Below are positions 41,162 to 49,304 of a stretch of DNA of 53,968 nucleotides, piece by piece. Both the position numbers and the translations under genes were made by a program. The DNA lies in NCBI GenBank assembly GCA_965370805.1, contig CBDUVZ010000004.1, positions 1 to 53,968 of the forward strand, read 5' to 3'. Source of the stretch: CBDUVZ01 sp965370805. GTDB lineage: Bacteria; Hydrothermota; Tepidihabitantia; Tepidihabitantales; Tepidihabitantaceae. Position 1 is the stretch's first letter. Each line of letters starts with the position of its first letter. Under the pieces are notes generated by a model. The model was not told the origin of the DNA. It worked only from the letters and a program-made list of their open reading frames with translations, and searched no databases.

Positions 41162-41476
41162 TCACGTTTTCAGAGTCAATATAGCCTTTTCTCGCCGCCA
41201 AATCAAGCGCGGGCGCACCCCGCCAATGCGGAACGAGTAGTCCGGTGCTTTGGTCGTGCCGCCAACCCTGAGCGCGGCTTCGTGGACCACCTGGCGGTAG
41301 CGGAGGTCGAACCCCTGCCGGTTGGCCATGTCCCAGCCCATCGCTTCGAAGAACGGGTCGAGGAACTCCTTGCGGACCTGGGCTTCGTTGTAGGCCGGGG
41401 AGCGGTAGGCCGCGACGTTCCGGTCGAAGTTGTCGACCAGGCGGAGGATGGTGTCCGGTGCTTTGTCCTTGCGCAT
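41162..41476 (-). pseudogene. N-terminal fragment of a type II restriction-methyltransferase
   Basis: Encodes LRLVDNFDRNVAAYRS, NEAQVRKEFLDPFFEAMGW, DMANRQGFDLRYRQVVHEAA and KAPDYSFRIGGVRP, the N-terminal nuclease-linked region of type IIG enzymes (normally continued by a PD-ExK …VEAKKP). The frame then runs out at the vapBC promoter, so the body of the enzyme is missing; a C-terminal relic survives at 40305-40451. Confidence 0.75.
41178..41206 (-). promoter_or_regulatory. vapBC promoter
   Basis: Minus strand TTGATT (41206-41201), 17-nt spacer, TATATT (41183-41178). It lies at the broken end of the methyltransferase fragment. Confidence 0.55.
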
Positions 41477-41514
41477 CGCCTGCCAGCATATTGGCAGGGC
41501 AGTGAAAGTCAAGA

Positions 41515-41880
41515 CGACTCGGGCGGCGGTTCGGGGTCTGTAACGGCTGCCGTGGCCGCGGCCGGAGCGAGGGCCGTTGTGCCGGTCGGAAGGTAGGCCG
41601 GGGCGAGAGCCGCATGGAGGACCATTGCGCCGGTCGCAAGGAGGACCTCAGCGGTAGCTTGTGCGCCGGCCGATGCATGAGCCGCAGGGTGTGCCGTAAC
41701 GGACGTCGCAGGAAGGGCCACCCCGTTTCCCGCTGCGGCGGCCGTCGTGATTGCCGCAACGATAGCCGTTGTGATTGCCGTAGCGACAGCCGGGGCATTA
41801 CCCGGGAAGTCTGCCGCGTCGGGTGCCAGGAGGAGGACCACAGCCCCCCCCAGGGTCCGGGGGGCGGCCCTCAGAATAGC
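41515..41880. repeat. GCCG-rich degenerate tandem repeats
   Basis: Recurring GCCGTNGTGATTGCCGNA units; around 41730-41795 on the minus strand a 24-bp unit built on GGCAATCACNACGGC is repeated twice. Long Ala-rich or Arg-rich frames on both strands are by-products. Located just upstream of the restriction-methyltransferase fragment. Confidence 0.45.
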
Positions 41881-41984
41881 AGCACAGAAAGTAAACCATT
41901 GGTTATTAGTGGTTTAGCAGGCATGTTGCGTTCCGGGGTCCAGTTCTCTCTAATCCCGGTGAAAGGAGTTCGCGACGGCGTACC

Positions 41985-42180
41985 GGGGCACATTGCTGTC
42001 TCCTTCTGCCATGTCTACCCCATCGGCCAATTCGAGATCGCCTTGGCGGTTTTGTTTCTTGACTTCTGCCTGCCGTGTCCATCTGTGTTGTACCCTCCAA
42101 GGACACTTTCCACTCGTTCTGTTCTGCCACAGTGTTCATCGGTGTTCATCTGTGGTTCACTCGCTCCAATCATCCGTGGT
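41985..42180. repeat. Interspersed element R4-like sequence
   Basis: Contains GCCTTGGCGGTTTTG and later GTGTTCATCTGTGGTTCAC with CATCGGTGTTCATC, motifs shared with R2 and R3. No gene. Confidence 0.35.
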
Positions 42181-42221
42181 TACGCAGGACAGCACCGCGT
42201 TGCACCCTCCCGAAGTTCGGC

Positions 42222-42250
42222 TTGACCACCCGGCCCGCAGGGACTACATT
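42222..42250 (+). promoter_or_regulatory. Promoter of the nitroreductase gene, leaderless
   Basis: TTGACC (42222-42227), 17-nt spacer, TACATT (42245-42250). ATG 8 nt later; no Shine-Dalgarno sequence. Confidence 0.6.
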
Positions 42251-42258
42251 CTGAACTG

Positions 42259-42825
42259 ATGCCGGATGATTCCGGGTTCCTGAACCTGTGCCGCGCGCGG
42301 CGGTCGGTGCGCCGGTTCTCCGACCGGCCGGTCAAGAAGGAGAAGCTGAACCTATGCCTGGAGGCGGCCCGGCTTGCCCCTTCGGCCGAGAATAAACAGC
42401 CCTGGCGGTTCGTCGTGTTCGATGACCCGGACCGAAAGGATGCCCTTGCCCGGGCGGTGTTCACCGGCATCTACGCCCGCTCCGGCAACTTCGCGGCCGC
42501 GCCCGTGCTCGTGGCCCTGCTCATCAAGGAGAATGTCGTCATCAACAAGGGAGCGAAGCTGGTGCAGGGAACTCCGTACCAGTACGTCGATGCCGGCATC
42601 GCGGGCGAGCACTTTGTCCTGGCCGCGGCCGAGCAGGGACTCGGCACCTGCTGGGTCGGCTGGTATGATGGCCGCGCCCTGGTCAAGTACCTTGGCCTCA
42701 GGGGCAAAGGCTACAAGCCGGTCGCCCTGTTCGCAGTCGGCTATCCGGCCACGGATATCAGCCCCCACGTGCCCGACCGTAAGGACCTCGGCGCGGTCGT
42801 CTCCTGGAACCGACCGCCGAAATAG
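42259..42825 (+). CDS. Nitroreductase-family FMN oxidoreductase
   Basis: 188 residues. CRARRSVRRFSDRPV (FMN-binding Arg), APSAENKQPWRFVVFDD and AAEQGLGTCWVGWYDG are the family signatures, and VALFAVGYPA closes it. Uses NAD(P)H and FMN to reduce nitro compounds, quinones or flavins. A single gene with its own promoter, followed by the hemerythrin gene 119 nt later. Confidence 0.9.
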   Translation: MPDDSGFLNLCRARRSVRRFSDRPVKKEKLNLCLEAARLAPSAENKQPWRFVVFDDPDRKDALARAVFTGIYARSGNFAAAPVLVALLIKENVVINKGAKLVQGTPYQYVDAGIAGEHFVLAAAEQGLGTCWVGWYDGRALVKYLGLRGKGYKPVALFAVGYPATDISPHVPDRKDLGAVVSWNRPPK

Positions 42826-42878
42826 CGGCGCGCACCCTCCCGCAACCCCCGCCAATCGCGACTTCGGTCTGCTGCGTA

Positions 42879-42907
42879 TTGATTCTCCCGCCGGATTTTG
42901 TTATCAT
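42879..42907 (+). promoter_or_regulatory. Promoter of the hemerythrin-like gene
   Basis: TTGATT (42879-42884), 17-nt spacer, TATCAT (42902-42907). Confidence 0.5.
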
Positions 42908-42944
42908 TAGTATACATTCGTACTGGGAAGTGAAGGGAGACAAT

Positions 42945-43355
42945 TTGCACGACCTGCTCAGGAAGCTTCGTACCGAACATACCGAATTGCAGCAAGCCCT
43001 TGCCGGAATCCGTCCGCGCCAGTTCCGCACCGGCGAGGGCCACCAGCGCATCAACCGGGTGCGGGACCTGTTCCGCAGTCATGTCCGCGAAGAAGAGAAC
43101 CGCCTCTACCCGGCACTGAGGAAAGCAGCCCGGGAAGACAGGGACCTGACCGGCCGGCTCCGACGCTGGGGCGACGACCTGAAAATCGTGACCAGCCTGG
43201 CTGAGGATTTCTTCCAGAAGTACGAGAAAGGCAAACCACAACTGATCGAGTTCGCCACCGACCACGGCGCTTTCCTGACAATCCTCAGGATCCGGCTCAA
43301 ACGGGAAGAAGAGACCCTCTTCCCGTTGTATGACCGGCTGAACAGCAGCAACTAG
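42945..43355 (+). CDS. Hemerythrin-domain protein
   Basis: 136 residues from the TTG at 42945, chosen because GGGAG lies 5 nt before it; a GTG at 42930 is an alternative. Di-iron ligand pattern H…H…E: LRTEHTELQQAL, FRSHVREEENRLYP, FATDHGAFL and REEETLFP. Binds O2, NO or iron, often in oxygen or nitrosative sensing or scavenging. Its promoter differs from that of the preceding nitroreductase gene, so it is transcribed separately. Confidence 0.85.
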   Translation: MHDLLRKLRTEHTELQQALAGIRPRQFRTGEGHQRINRVRDLFRSHVREEENRLYPALRKAAREDRDLTGRLRRWGDDLKIVTSLAEDFFQKYEKGKPQLIEFATDHGAFLTILRIRLKREEETLFPLYDRLNSSN

Positions 43356-43465
43356 CTCGGACAACACCGGCTGTCCCGGCAGCCGCACAGCAACACCGCT
43401 CCGCAAGCAACGTTCACGGAAGGATATCCCGGTTGCGGACCGGCTCCCGTCCGCGAGCCCGCTTC

Positions 43466-43582
43466 CCGAAAACCGACATAGGAGCGAAAACCACCGATAA
43501 ACACTGATAGACGCAGGCAAAGAGGAAATGCCGAAGTGCGATAGTAATCTGGTTCCATCTGTGGTTCTATTCCGGTTCCTGG
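43466..43582. repeat. Interspersed element R3 (117 bp)
   Basis: Left end CCCGAAAACCGACATAGGAG, right end GGTTCTATTCCGGTTCCTGG, related to the ends of R1 and R2, with an interior of CACCGATAAACACTGATAG and CCATCTGTGGTTC instead of the CCAAGG type. Confidence 0.45.
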
Positions 43583-43631
43583 GCCGCTTCACCCGCCTTG
43601 ACACCACCGAGGCTGTGAAGAAACTATCCGG

Positions 43632-45635
43632 ATGACGAGCACCGTCCTGGCGGATTGGCTGCGGACGAGACAGGGCATCGCGTTTGTGCTGGGAATCGTA
43701 ACCCTGGCTTCGGTCTTGCTATACCTGCCGACTATCGAGTACGACTTCGTCTGGGACGACACTTCGCTCATCGTCGATAATGAACTCCTGGCTGAATCCC
43801 AACCCTGGAACCTGTTCGAGCGCAGCTTCTGGTCCGGGGCCCCGGAGCTCCCCGGCGGCACTGCCCAGGTTTTCTATCGACCGCTGGTTTCTCTCAGCTT
43901 CTGGTGCGACCTGAAGGTCGCCGGCCCGAACCCGGCCTTTTTCCACCTCATCAATCTCATTCTCAACGCCTTCATGGCCGCCATGGTGGCGCTTATCCTC
44001 TGGGAACTACTCCACTCCGGGGTCTGGGCTGGTCTTGGCGGCCTGTTGTTTGCGGTCCATTCCTCGCACGTCGAGTCCACCGCATTCATCTCCGGCCGGA
44101 CCGACCTGCTGCTCGGGCTGTTCATCGGCATTGCCGCTTTCGCAATGCTCCGCTGCCTGCGTCAACGGAATTTCCGCTGGGCTCTGCTCGTCCCGGTCGG
44201 TTTCGCCCTTGCCCTGCTCAGCAAGGAAACCGCCATTCTCTTCCCGGTGCTGCTCGCGCTTGCTCCCCTGCTTACTCAGACCCGGTACAGCCGGCGCTAC
44301 TGGCTGCTGATCGGCGTCACGGTCGCCGTCGGTACGGGCTATCTCCTGCTGCGCGGGCACGTCGTCGGGGCAGTGTTGCCGGTACCGCTCGACGCGCCGA
44401 TCAGGCGCTTCGTCGAAGTAGCCAATACGTTCGGGCTCTACCTGAGGATGTTCGTCTGGCCGTTCGCGCATCAAGTCAAGTTCCCGGCTGACCCGGAATT
44501 CGCCAACCTGACCTCGAATGCGCTGTTCGCCCTGCTCTTCGTCGTCGGCCTGCCCCTGCTGATAATCAAGCGCCGGTTCTGGGTAGCCCTCCTCGGGTTC
44601 ACCTGGACGATACTGTTCCTCCTGCCGGTCTCCAATATCGTCCCAATCGGCCCCCAGGCCGCCGAGCGACTGCTCTATCTGCCTTCGGCCGGACTCGTCA
44701 TTCTCGTCATCACCCTGCTGTCCCGCGCGCTTCACATGCACACCACGACGCGCAAGTTCGCCGGGGCTGGTCTGGCAATTGTCTGCATTGCCCTCGGCGC
44801 CGACAGCTTCACCCGCCTACCGGTCTGGCGCAACGAGGAAGTCCTGTTCGCAACGATGGCGGCTGAAGCCCCGCGCGCGCCCAGCGCCTATGCCAACCTC
44901 GCCAACGTGGTCCATGCCGCCCGGCCCGACTCGGCCATCCGCCTCTACCGTCACGCAATCTCCCTGGACCAGGGTTACGTGCGCGCTCACATCAATGTCG
45001 GGATACTCTACAGCCAGCGGCAGGAGCACCGCCGGGCACTGCATCACCTGCGCATCGCCGACGAACTCCGACCGAACTCGGTCCAGGTCCTCAATAACCT
45101 GGGCCTGGCATACCTGGCCGCGGAGAAACCGGAAAGCGCCCTGGTCTATCTCGATAGGGCAGTCGCAATCGAAACCGGCTCCGCCCAGGCCCGGCTGAAC
45201 CGTGCAATCGCCCTGAACGCGACCGGCCGGTCCGCCGCAGCGGACAGCGAGCTGTATCGCGCAATCGAAATCAAACCGGATTTCATCCCGGCCCGGCTGT
45301 TCCTCGCCGAGCGGTTCGACAAGAAAGGAATGCTCGATAGTGCGGCCCGTCATCTCGCAGCCGCCATCCGCATCGAACCTGGTCAACTCGGCCCGTGCAA
45401 CCGGCTCGGCACGATTCTTGTGCAACTGGGGGACTCGGCCCGCGCCGAACGGTATTACCTTCAGGCCCTGAAGCTCGATTCCACTTTCGTGCCGGCGCTC
45501 TTCAATCAGGCCATCCTCTACGCTGCCCGGGGTGACACCGCCGCCGCGCTCAAGCTTGCCGGACGCGCGAACCGACTGAGACCCGACCTGGCCGCGGTGG
45601 AGCAGTTGTGTCGCGACCTCGGCAGTCCTGATTGA
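43632..45635 (+). CDS. TMTC-like membrane glycosyltransferase with TPR repeats
   Basis: 667 residues. Ten or so membrane helices (about 18-395), including DYDFVWDD…NEL and a luminal-type YRPLVSLSFW loop, as in GT-C/TMTC proteins. The C-terminal ~250 residues are TPR repeats (PSAYANLANVV, VRAHINVGILYSQR, VQVLNNLGLAYLAAEKPES). Bacterial homologues probably transfer sugars from lipid-linked donors to exported proteins, but acceptor and donor are unknown. TTGACA lies upstream but no good -10. Confidence 0.8.
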   Translation: MTSTVLADWLRTRQGIAFVLGIVTLASVLLYLPTIEYDFVWDDTSLIVDNELLAESQPWNLFERSFWSGAPELPGGTAQVFYRPLVSLSFWCDLKVAGPNPAFFHLINLILNAFMAAMVALILWELLHSGVWAGLGGLLFAVHSSHVESTAFISGRTDLLLGLFIGIAAFAMLRCLRQRNFRWALLVPVGFALALLSKETAILFPVLLALAPLLTQTRYSRRYWLLIGVTVAVGTGYLLLRGHVVGAVLPVPLDAPIRRFVEVANTFGLYLRMFVWPFAHQVKFPADPEFANLTSNALFALLFVVGLPLLIIKRRFWVALLGFTWTILFLLPVSNIVPIGPQAAERLLYLPSAGLVILVITLLSRALHMHTTTRKFAGAGLAIVCIALGADSFTRLPVWRNEEVLFATMAAEAPRAPSAYANLANVVHAARPDSAIRLYRHAISLDQGYVRAHINVGILYSQRQEHRRALHHLRIADELRPNSVQVLNNLGLAYLAAEKPESALVYLDRAVAIETGSAQARLNRAIALNATGRSAAADSELYRAIEIKPDFIPARLFLAERFDKKGMLDSAARHLAAAIRIEPGQLGPCNRLGTILVQLGDSARAERYYLQALKLDSTFVPALFNQAILYAARGDTAAALKLAGRANRLRPDLAAVEQLCRDLGSPD

Positions 45636-45650
45636 TTCTCGAAGAAGGAA

Positions 45651-47282
45651 CTACGACCCGTACCGCGCCGCAATCGGCATCCTGCCGAATGCCCTGCCGG
45701 AAATCCTGATTCCCGGAACCGCCTGCCGCCGCTTGTACTCGCTCCGGATGACCGCAGCAATCACCCAGCGTACGGTTTCCGGGTCGAACCCGGCCGCGGC
45801 AATCTGTTCGGGCGACTGCCTTTCATCGACGTACCGGGTCAGGATGCCGTCCAGGACTTCGTAGGGTGGCAGCGTATCCTGGTCTTTCTGCCCGGGCTTG
45901 AGTTCGGCGGAAGGAGCTTTCTCAATCGTCGCCGCGGGAATCAACTCCCGCTCCCGGTTGATATACCGGGCCAACTCGTAGACCATCGTCTTGGGAACGT
46001 CGGCCAGGACCGCCAATCCCCCGCTCATGTCTCCGTACAGGGTGCAATAGCCGACCGCCAGTTCACTCTTGTTCCCGGTGGCAATAACCAGACAACCGAA
46101 CTTGTTTGACAGCGCCATCAGGATGTTACCCCGGACCCGAGCCTGGACGTTCTCCTCGGTCACATCCGTTTTCCGGCCGGCAAACTGCTTCTTGAGCGTC
46201 TTCAGGTAGCTTTGGTAGACTGGTGAAACCGGGATGGTCTCAAACCTGATGCCGAGGTTTCCAGCCAAACGCCTGGAATCCTTGACACTGCCCTCAGAAG
46301 AGAATTCTGAAGGCATCGTCACCCCGAGCACGTTATCCTTGCCCAAAGCCGCAACCGCTAGGCAACATGCCACAGCCGAATCTATTCCGCCCGAAAGACC
46401 CAGCACCACCTGCTTGAATCCGCACTTTCTCACATAATCCTGCACACCCAGGACCAGCGCATTGTGAACCGACTCAATCCGTTCCTCCGGCTGATAGGTT
46501 CCCGGCTTTCCCTGGGCTTTTGTGTCAATGACAGCAACCTGCTCGCGGAATGAGTCCATCACCAGCAGCGGTTCACCCTGGGAATCGAGCACCATGCTCC
46601 GGCCGTCGAAAACCAGTTCGTCATTTCCCCCGACCTGGTTCACAAACACAAAGGGAACCTTGTACCGCTCGACATTGCGGCTCATCAACCGGAAGCGCAC
46701 CTCATCCTTCCCGACCGAGAACGGCGAGGCCGAAATACTGATGAGCAAAGTGGCTCCGGCCCGGGCCAGATCAGCAATCGGGTCGGTCTCATGCATCATT
46801 CGACTTTCTGGTTCGCTCCAAGCGTCCTCACATATTGAGATGCCCAGCACCTCATCCTTGAATCTCACTTTCTTCGTTGCCGGTGCCGGGTCGAAGTAGC
46901 GCAGCTCATCAAACACATCATACGTCGGCAGCAGGGTCTTGGCCTGGCGCAGAACCTCCCTGCCGTCGCTAATCAGCACCGCCGCATTCTGAAGCCCTTT
47001 GCCGGTCTTGCTGCCGGTGCGCACTACTGTGCCGACCAGGAGGCCGGTGTCAGGGCATCGCTTGGAAATGCCGACAAGTTGGGTCAGCGCCTGTTCAGCC
47101 CGGTCGATGAACCAGCCCCGCTCAAGCAGGTCCTGGGGCGGGTATCCGGTGAGGAACATCTCCGGGAAGACAACCAGGTCCGGGGCGTCCTTCCTGACCT
47201 GTTCAAGCGTGCTTTCGACCCTGGCCAGGTTGCCCTGGATATCACCGACAACCGGGTTCAACTGGGCGATGGCTATTCTCAT
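45651..47282 (-). CDS. nadE: Glutamine-dependent NAD+ synthetase
   Basis: 543 residues. N-terminal nitrilase-type amidase: E in PEMF (41), Lys near KTLLPTYD (115) and the Cys nucleophile in CEDAW (151). C-terminal NAD synthase: SGGIDS PP-loop (297-302), YGDMSGGLAVLADVPK, and PPYEVLDGIL. It forms NAD+ from NaAD, ATP and glutamine. Convergent with the TPR gene 15 nt away and divergent from the deacetylase gene. Confidence 0.96.
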   Translation of the reverse strand: MRIAIAQLNPVVGDIQGNLARVESTLEQVRKDAPDLVVFPEMFLTGYPPQDLLERGWFIDRAEQALTQLVGISKRCPDTGLLVGTVVRTGSKTGKGLQNAAVLISDGREVLRQAKTLLPTYDVFDELRYFDPAPATKKVRFKDEVLGISICEDAWSEPESRMMHETDPIADLARAGATLLISISASPFSVGKDEVRFRLMSRNVERYKVPFVFVNQVGGNDELVFDGRSMVLDSQGEPLLVMDSFREQVAVIDTKAQGKPGTYQPEERIESVHNALVLGVQDYVRKCGFKQVVLGLSGGIDSAVACCLAVAALGKDNVLGVTMPSEFSSEGSVKDSRRLAGNLGIRFETIPVSPVYQSYLKTLKKQFAGRKTDVTEENVQARVRGNILMALSNKFGCLVIATGNKSELAVGYCTLYGDMSGGLAVLADVPKTMVYELARYINRERELIPAATIEKAPSAELKPGQKDQDTLPPYEVLDGILTRYVDERQSPEQIAAAGFDPETVRWVIAAVIRSEYKRRQAVPGIRISGRAFGRMPIAARYGS

Positions 47283-47320
47283 GTTCGGTCTCGGAAGCTA
47301 GTTTGCCAAACCTTTCTTCC

Positions 47321-47349
47321 TTGTCAATCCGGCCCGCACCCGATATGAT
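47321..47349 (+). promoter_or_regulatory. Promoter of the polysaccharide deacetylase gene, leaderless
   Basis: TTGTCA (47321-47326), 17-nt spacer, TATGAT (47344-47349). ATGs at 47354 and 47357 lie 4 and 7 nt after it. The -35 reads TTGACA on the opposite strand, towards nadE. Confidence 0.6.
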
Positions 47350-47353
47350 GAAT

Positions 47354-48364
47354 ATGATGGTCCGTTGCCTGCTTCCCGTTCTCCTGCTCATGGCCGCTAT
47401 TTCGGCCCAGAGCCTGCCCGAAGCTGCGCTCCCCGAGTCACTGCCCGTCGTGGAGCCCGACTCCACGCCGCGGGCCGAACCCAACACCCTGGTCCCGTCC
47501 GCGGCCGACTCCGCTGTGCCGACCGGCTCTGTCATCACTGCTGTTGACTCAACCCCGGTCAGAGAAGACGACGACATCGACCTGTCCGGCCATACCGTCG
47601 TTCTGTCGGTCGATGATGGCTATCACTCGATCTTCACCAATGTCTACCCCCTGCTCAAACGATACGACATGACGATAACCCTCGGTGTCATCTGCGACTA
47701 CGTCCGCGAGGGCAAACCCTCATACAGACCGGCGGGCGGGTTCATGAAGCGAAGTGAAATCCAGGAACTCATCGACTCCTGCGGCATCGAAATCGCCAGC
47801 CATACCTTCTCCCACCCGTTTCTCACCCGGATCGACAGTGCGGCCGCGTGGAAGGAAATCAGCAATTCCAGGACCTTCCTCGAATCCATCTTCGACACCG
47901 AAGTCGTCACTTTCGTTTATCCGTACGGCGATATGAACAGACGAGTCCGCCGAATGGTCCGCCGGGCCGGGTACAAACTCGGCCGTGCGGTCCGGCCGGG
48001 CTCGCCGAACTTCGGGGCCGACCCCTACCGGATTCCCGAACTGGAACTGCGCAAGGAAACGAAAATTGAGGACATCAAAGCCCATATTCGGCGACGCCGG
48101 ACAACAGTACTGCTGCTCCACCAGATTGTATCCAAGCCCGATGTCTTCACCCAGTGGTCGGTCGCTGATTTCACCGAGCTGCTCGGCTGGATGCACCGGC
48201 ACAATGTGCGGGTCGCAACCCTGGCCCGGCTGCACCGCGAATGGTGGATGGACAAGATGCTGCAGGTCATGGGAGACGTGGCGGCCGCCTATCCGGACCG
48301 CCGCAAACGACTGCTATTCCAGGATGTAGACGTCGACGCTACCGAGGCTGCGCACCCCCGCTGA
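47354..48364 (+). CDS. Polysaccharide deacetylase (NodB-homology)
   Basis: 336 residues from the ATG at 47354 (or 47357). Signal peptide MMVRCLLPVLLLMAAISAQS, a Pro/Glu-rich stretch, then the NodB domain: VVLSVDDGYHS (metal Asp-Asp), IASHTFSHP (HxxxH), FVYPYGDMN and LLLHQIV. Removes N-acetyl groups from peptidoglycan or other polysaccharides. The last 51 nt overlap the convergent 3D-domain gene. Confidence 0.88.
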   Translation: MMVRCLLPVLLLMAAISAQSLPEAALPESLPVVEPDSTPRAEPNTLVPSAADSAVPTGSVITAVDSTPVREDDDIDLSGHTVVLSVDDGYHSIFTNVYPLLKRYDMTITLGVICDYVREGKPSYRPAGGFMKRSEIQELIDSCGIEIASHTFSHPFLTRIDSAAAWKEISNSRTFLESIFDTEVVTFVYPYGDMNRRVRRMVRRAGYKLGRAVRPGSPNFGADPYRIPELELRKETKIEDIKAHIRRRRTTVLLLHQIVSKPDVFTQWSVADFTELLGWMHRHNVRVATLARLHREWWMDKMLQVMGDVAAAYPDRRKRLLFQDVDVDATEAAHPR

Positions 48365-48961
48365 CGTGAACGCGGCGATATTCTCCCTCGCCCCCACGAA
48401 AATGTCGATGTGCTTGCCTTTCACCGCGCTGCCGATGTCCTGGGCATAGAAGATGCCACTCTGGGGTCTGCCGTTCACCACGACCTGCTCGGCCTGGGGA
48501 ATGTAGACCCGCGCCCCAATCGGAATCACCCTGGGGTCCACCGCAATCGACTTCAGTTCGGTGAGCATATGCCCGCCGTACCCCATGAACCGGTCCCCGA
48601 TCATGACCCGGTTCGCCTTCTTCATGTAGCTGATGCAGCGGCCGTCCCGGAGCCGGGCCGCAGCCTCGATCCTGAACGCCTTCACAAACGACCGCGAGAA
48701 CCGGCCGACGAGCTTGCCTTTCGTGTCGTACAGCGGTACGGCGCGGCTCTTCGGGTAGTCCTTCTCCTCGACTACCCAGTAGAAAGTGGTCTTGAACTTG
48801 CCCATGTACCGGGCGTCAGGAACGTCGGGCGCCGGACCCACTGCCTCCTCAAGCAGCCAGTCCGGCGGGTCCACTGTGAACTGCCGCGGCAACGAAGTCT
48901 GCGCCTTCGGCCCGAGGCAGGCAATGAACGCCAGGATGAGTCCGACAGCCCGTTTTCGCAT
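48314..48961 (-). CDS. 3D-domain (RlpA/MltA-type fold) cell-wall protein
   Basis: 215 residues, signal peptide MRKRAVGLILAFIACLG. 3D signature: IAVDPRVIPIGARVYIPQ then GIFYAQDIGSAVKGKHIDIFVG (three Asp). The fold is that of lytic transglycosylases and RlpA; probably binds or cuts peptidoglycan. It overlaps tail-to-tail with the deacetylase, which acts on similar substrates. Confidence 0.85.
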   Translation of the reverse strand: MRKRAVGLILAFIACLGPKAQTSLPRQFTVDPPDWLLEEAVGPAPDVPDARYMGKFKTTFYWVVEEKDYPKSRAVPLYDTKGKLVGRFSRSFVKAFRIEAAARLRDGRCISYMKKANRVMIGDRFMGYGGHMLTELKSIAVDPRVIPIGARVYIPQAEQVVVNGRPQSGIFYAQDIGSAVKGKHIDIFVGARENIAAFTSAGVRSLGSVDVYILE

Positions 48962-49004
48962 GGCGTCTATTATCCAGTCTCACGGCCCAAGTCAAGCCGT
49001 TCAG

Positions 49005-49193
49005 CCGAAAACCGATACAGGAATCTCACCGCCAAGGACGCCAAGGTCGCCAACTGAGTTAGACCGGACCCGGCCCGAAATCACCCAACGGGGGCGACGT
49101 GACCCGGACTGGTGAGAATCGGCGAAGTAACGTGGAGTCTACCTCCGGACTTTGCGTTCTTGGCGCTCTTGGCGGTTCCATTTCGGTTCTGGG
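49005..49193. repeat. Interspersed element R2 (189 bp) with imperfect terminal inverted repeats
   Basis: Left end CCGAAAACCGATACAGGAAT is identical to R1; right end CCATTTCGGTTCTGGG. Inside, ACCGCCAAGGACGCCAAGG is mirrored by TTGGCGCTCTTGGCGGT. Confidence 0.5.
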
Positions 49194-49304
49194 CATTCAG
49201 CCCGACGCCGGCGGACACCGCAGGGCCGCACGACAGGACCACTGGCAGGCAGGAAACCCGACTCACGGTATGTGAAAAGAGCCCTTCCGGGCCGGAATCC
49301 GGGG

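Noticed and set aside
41725..41800. CRISPR-like repeats
   Set aside because: Only two 24-bp degenerate units, no spacers, no cas genes.
41157..42225. Arg- and Ala-rich frames over the GCCG repeats
   Set aside because: Open in several frames on both strands because of repeat composition; no consistent gene.
43598..43632. TTGACA upstream of the TMTC-like gene as a promoter
   Set aside because: No acceptable -10 at 16-18 nt; only AAACTA at 17 nt.
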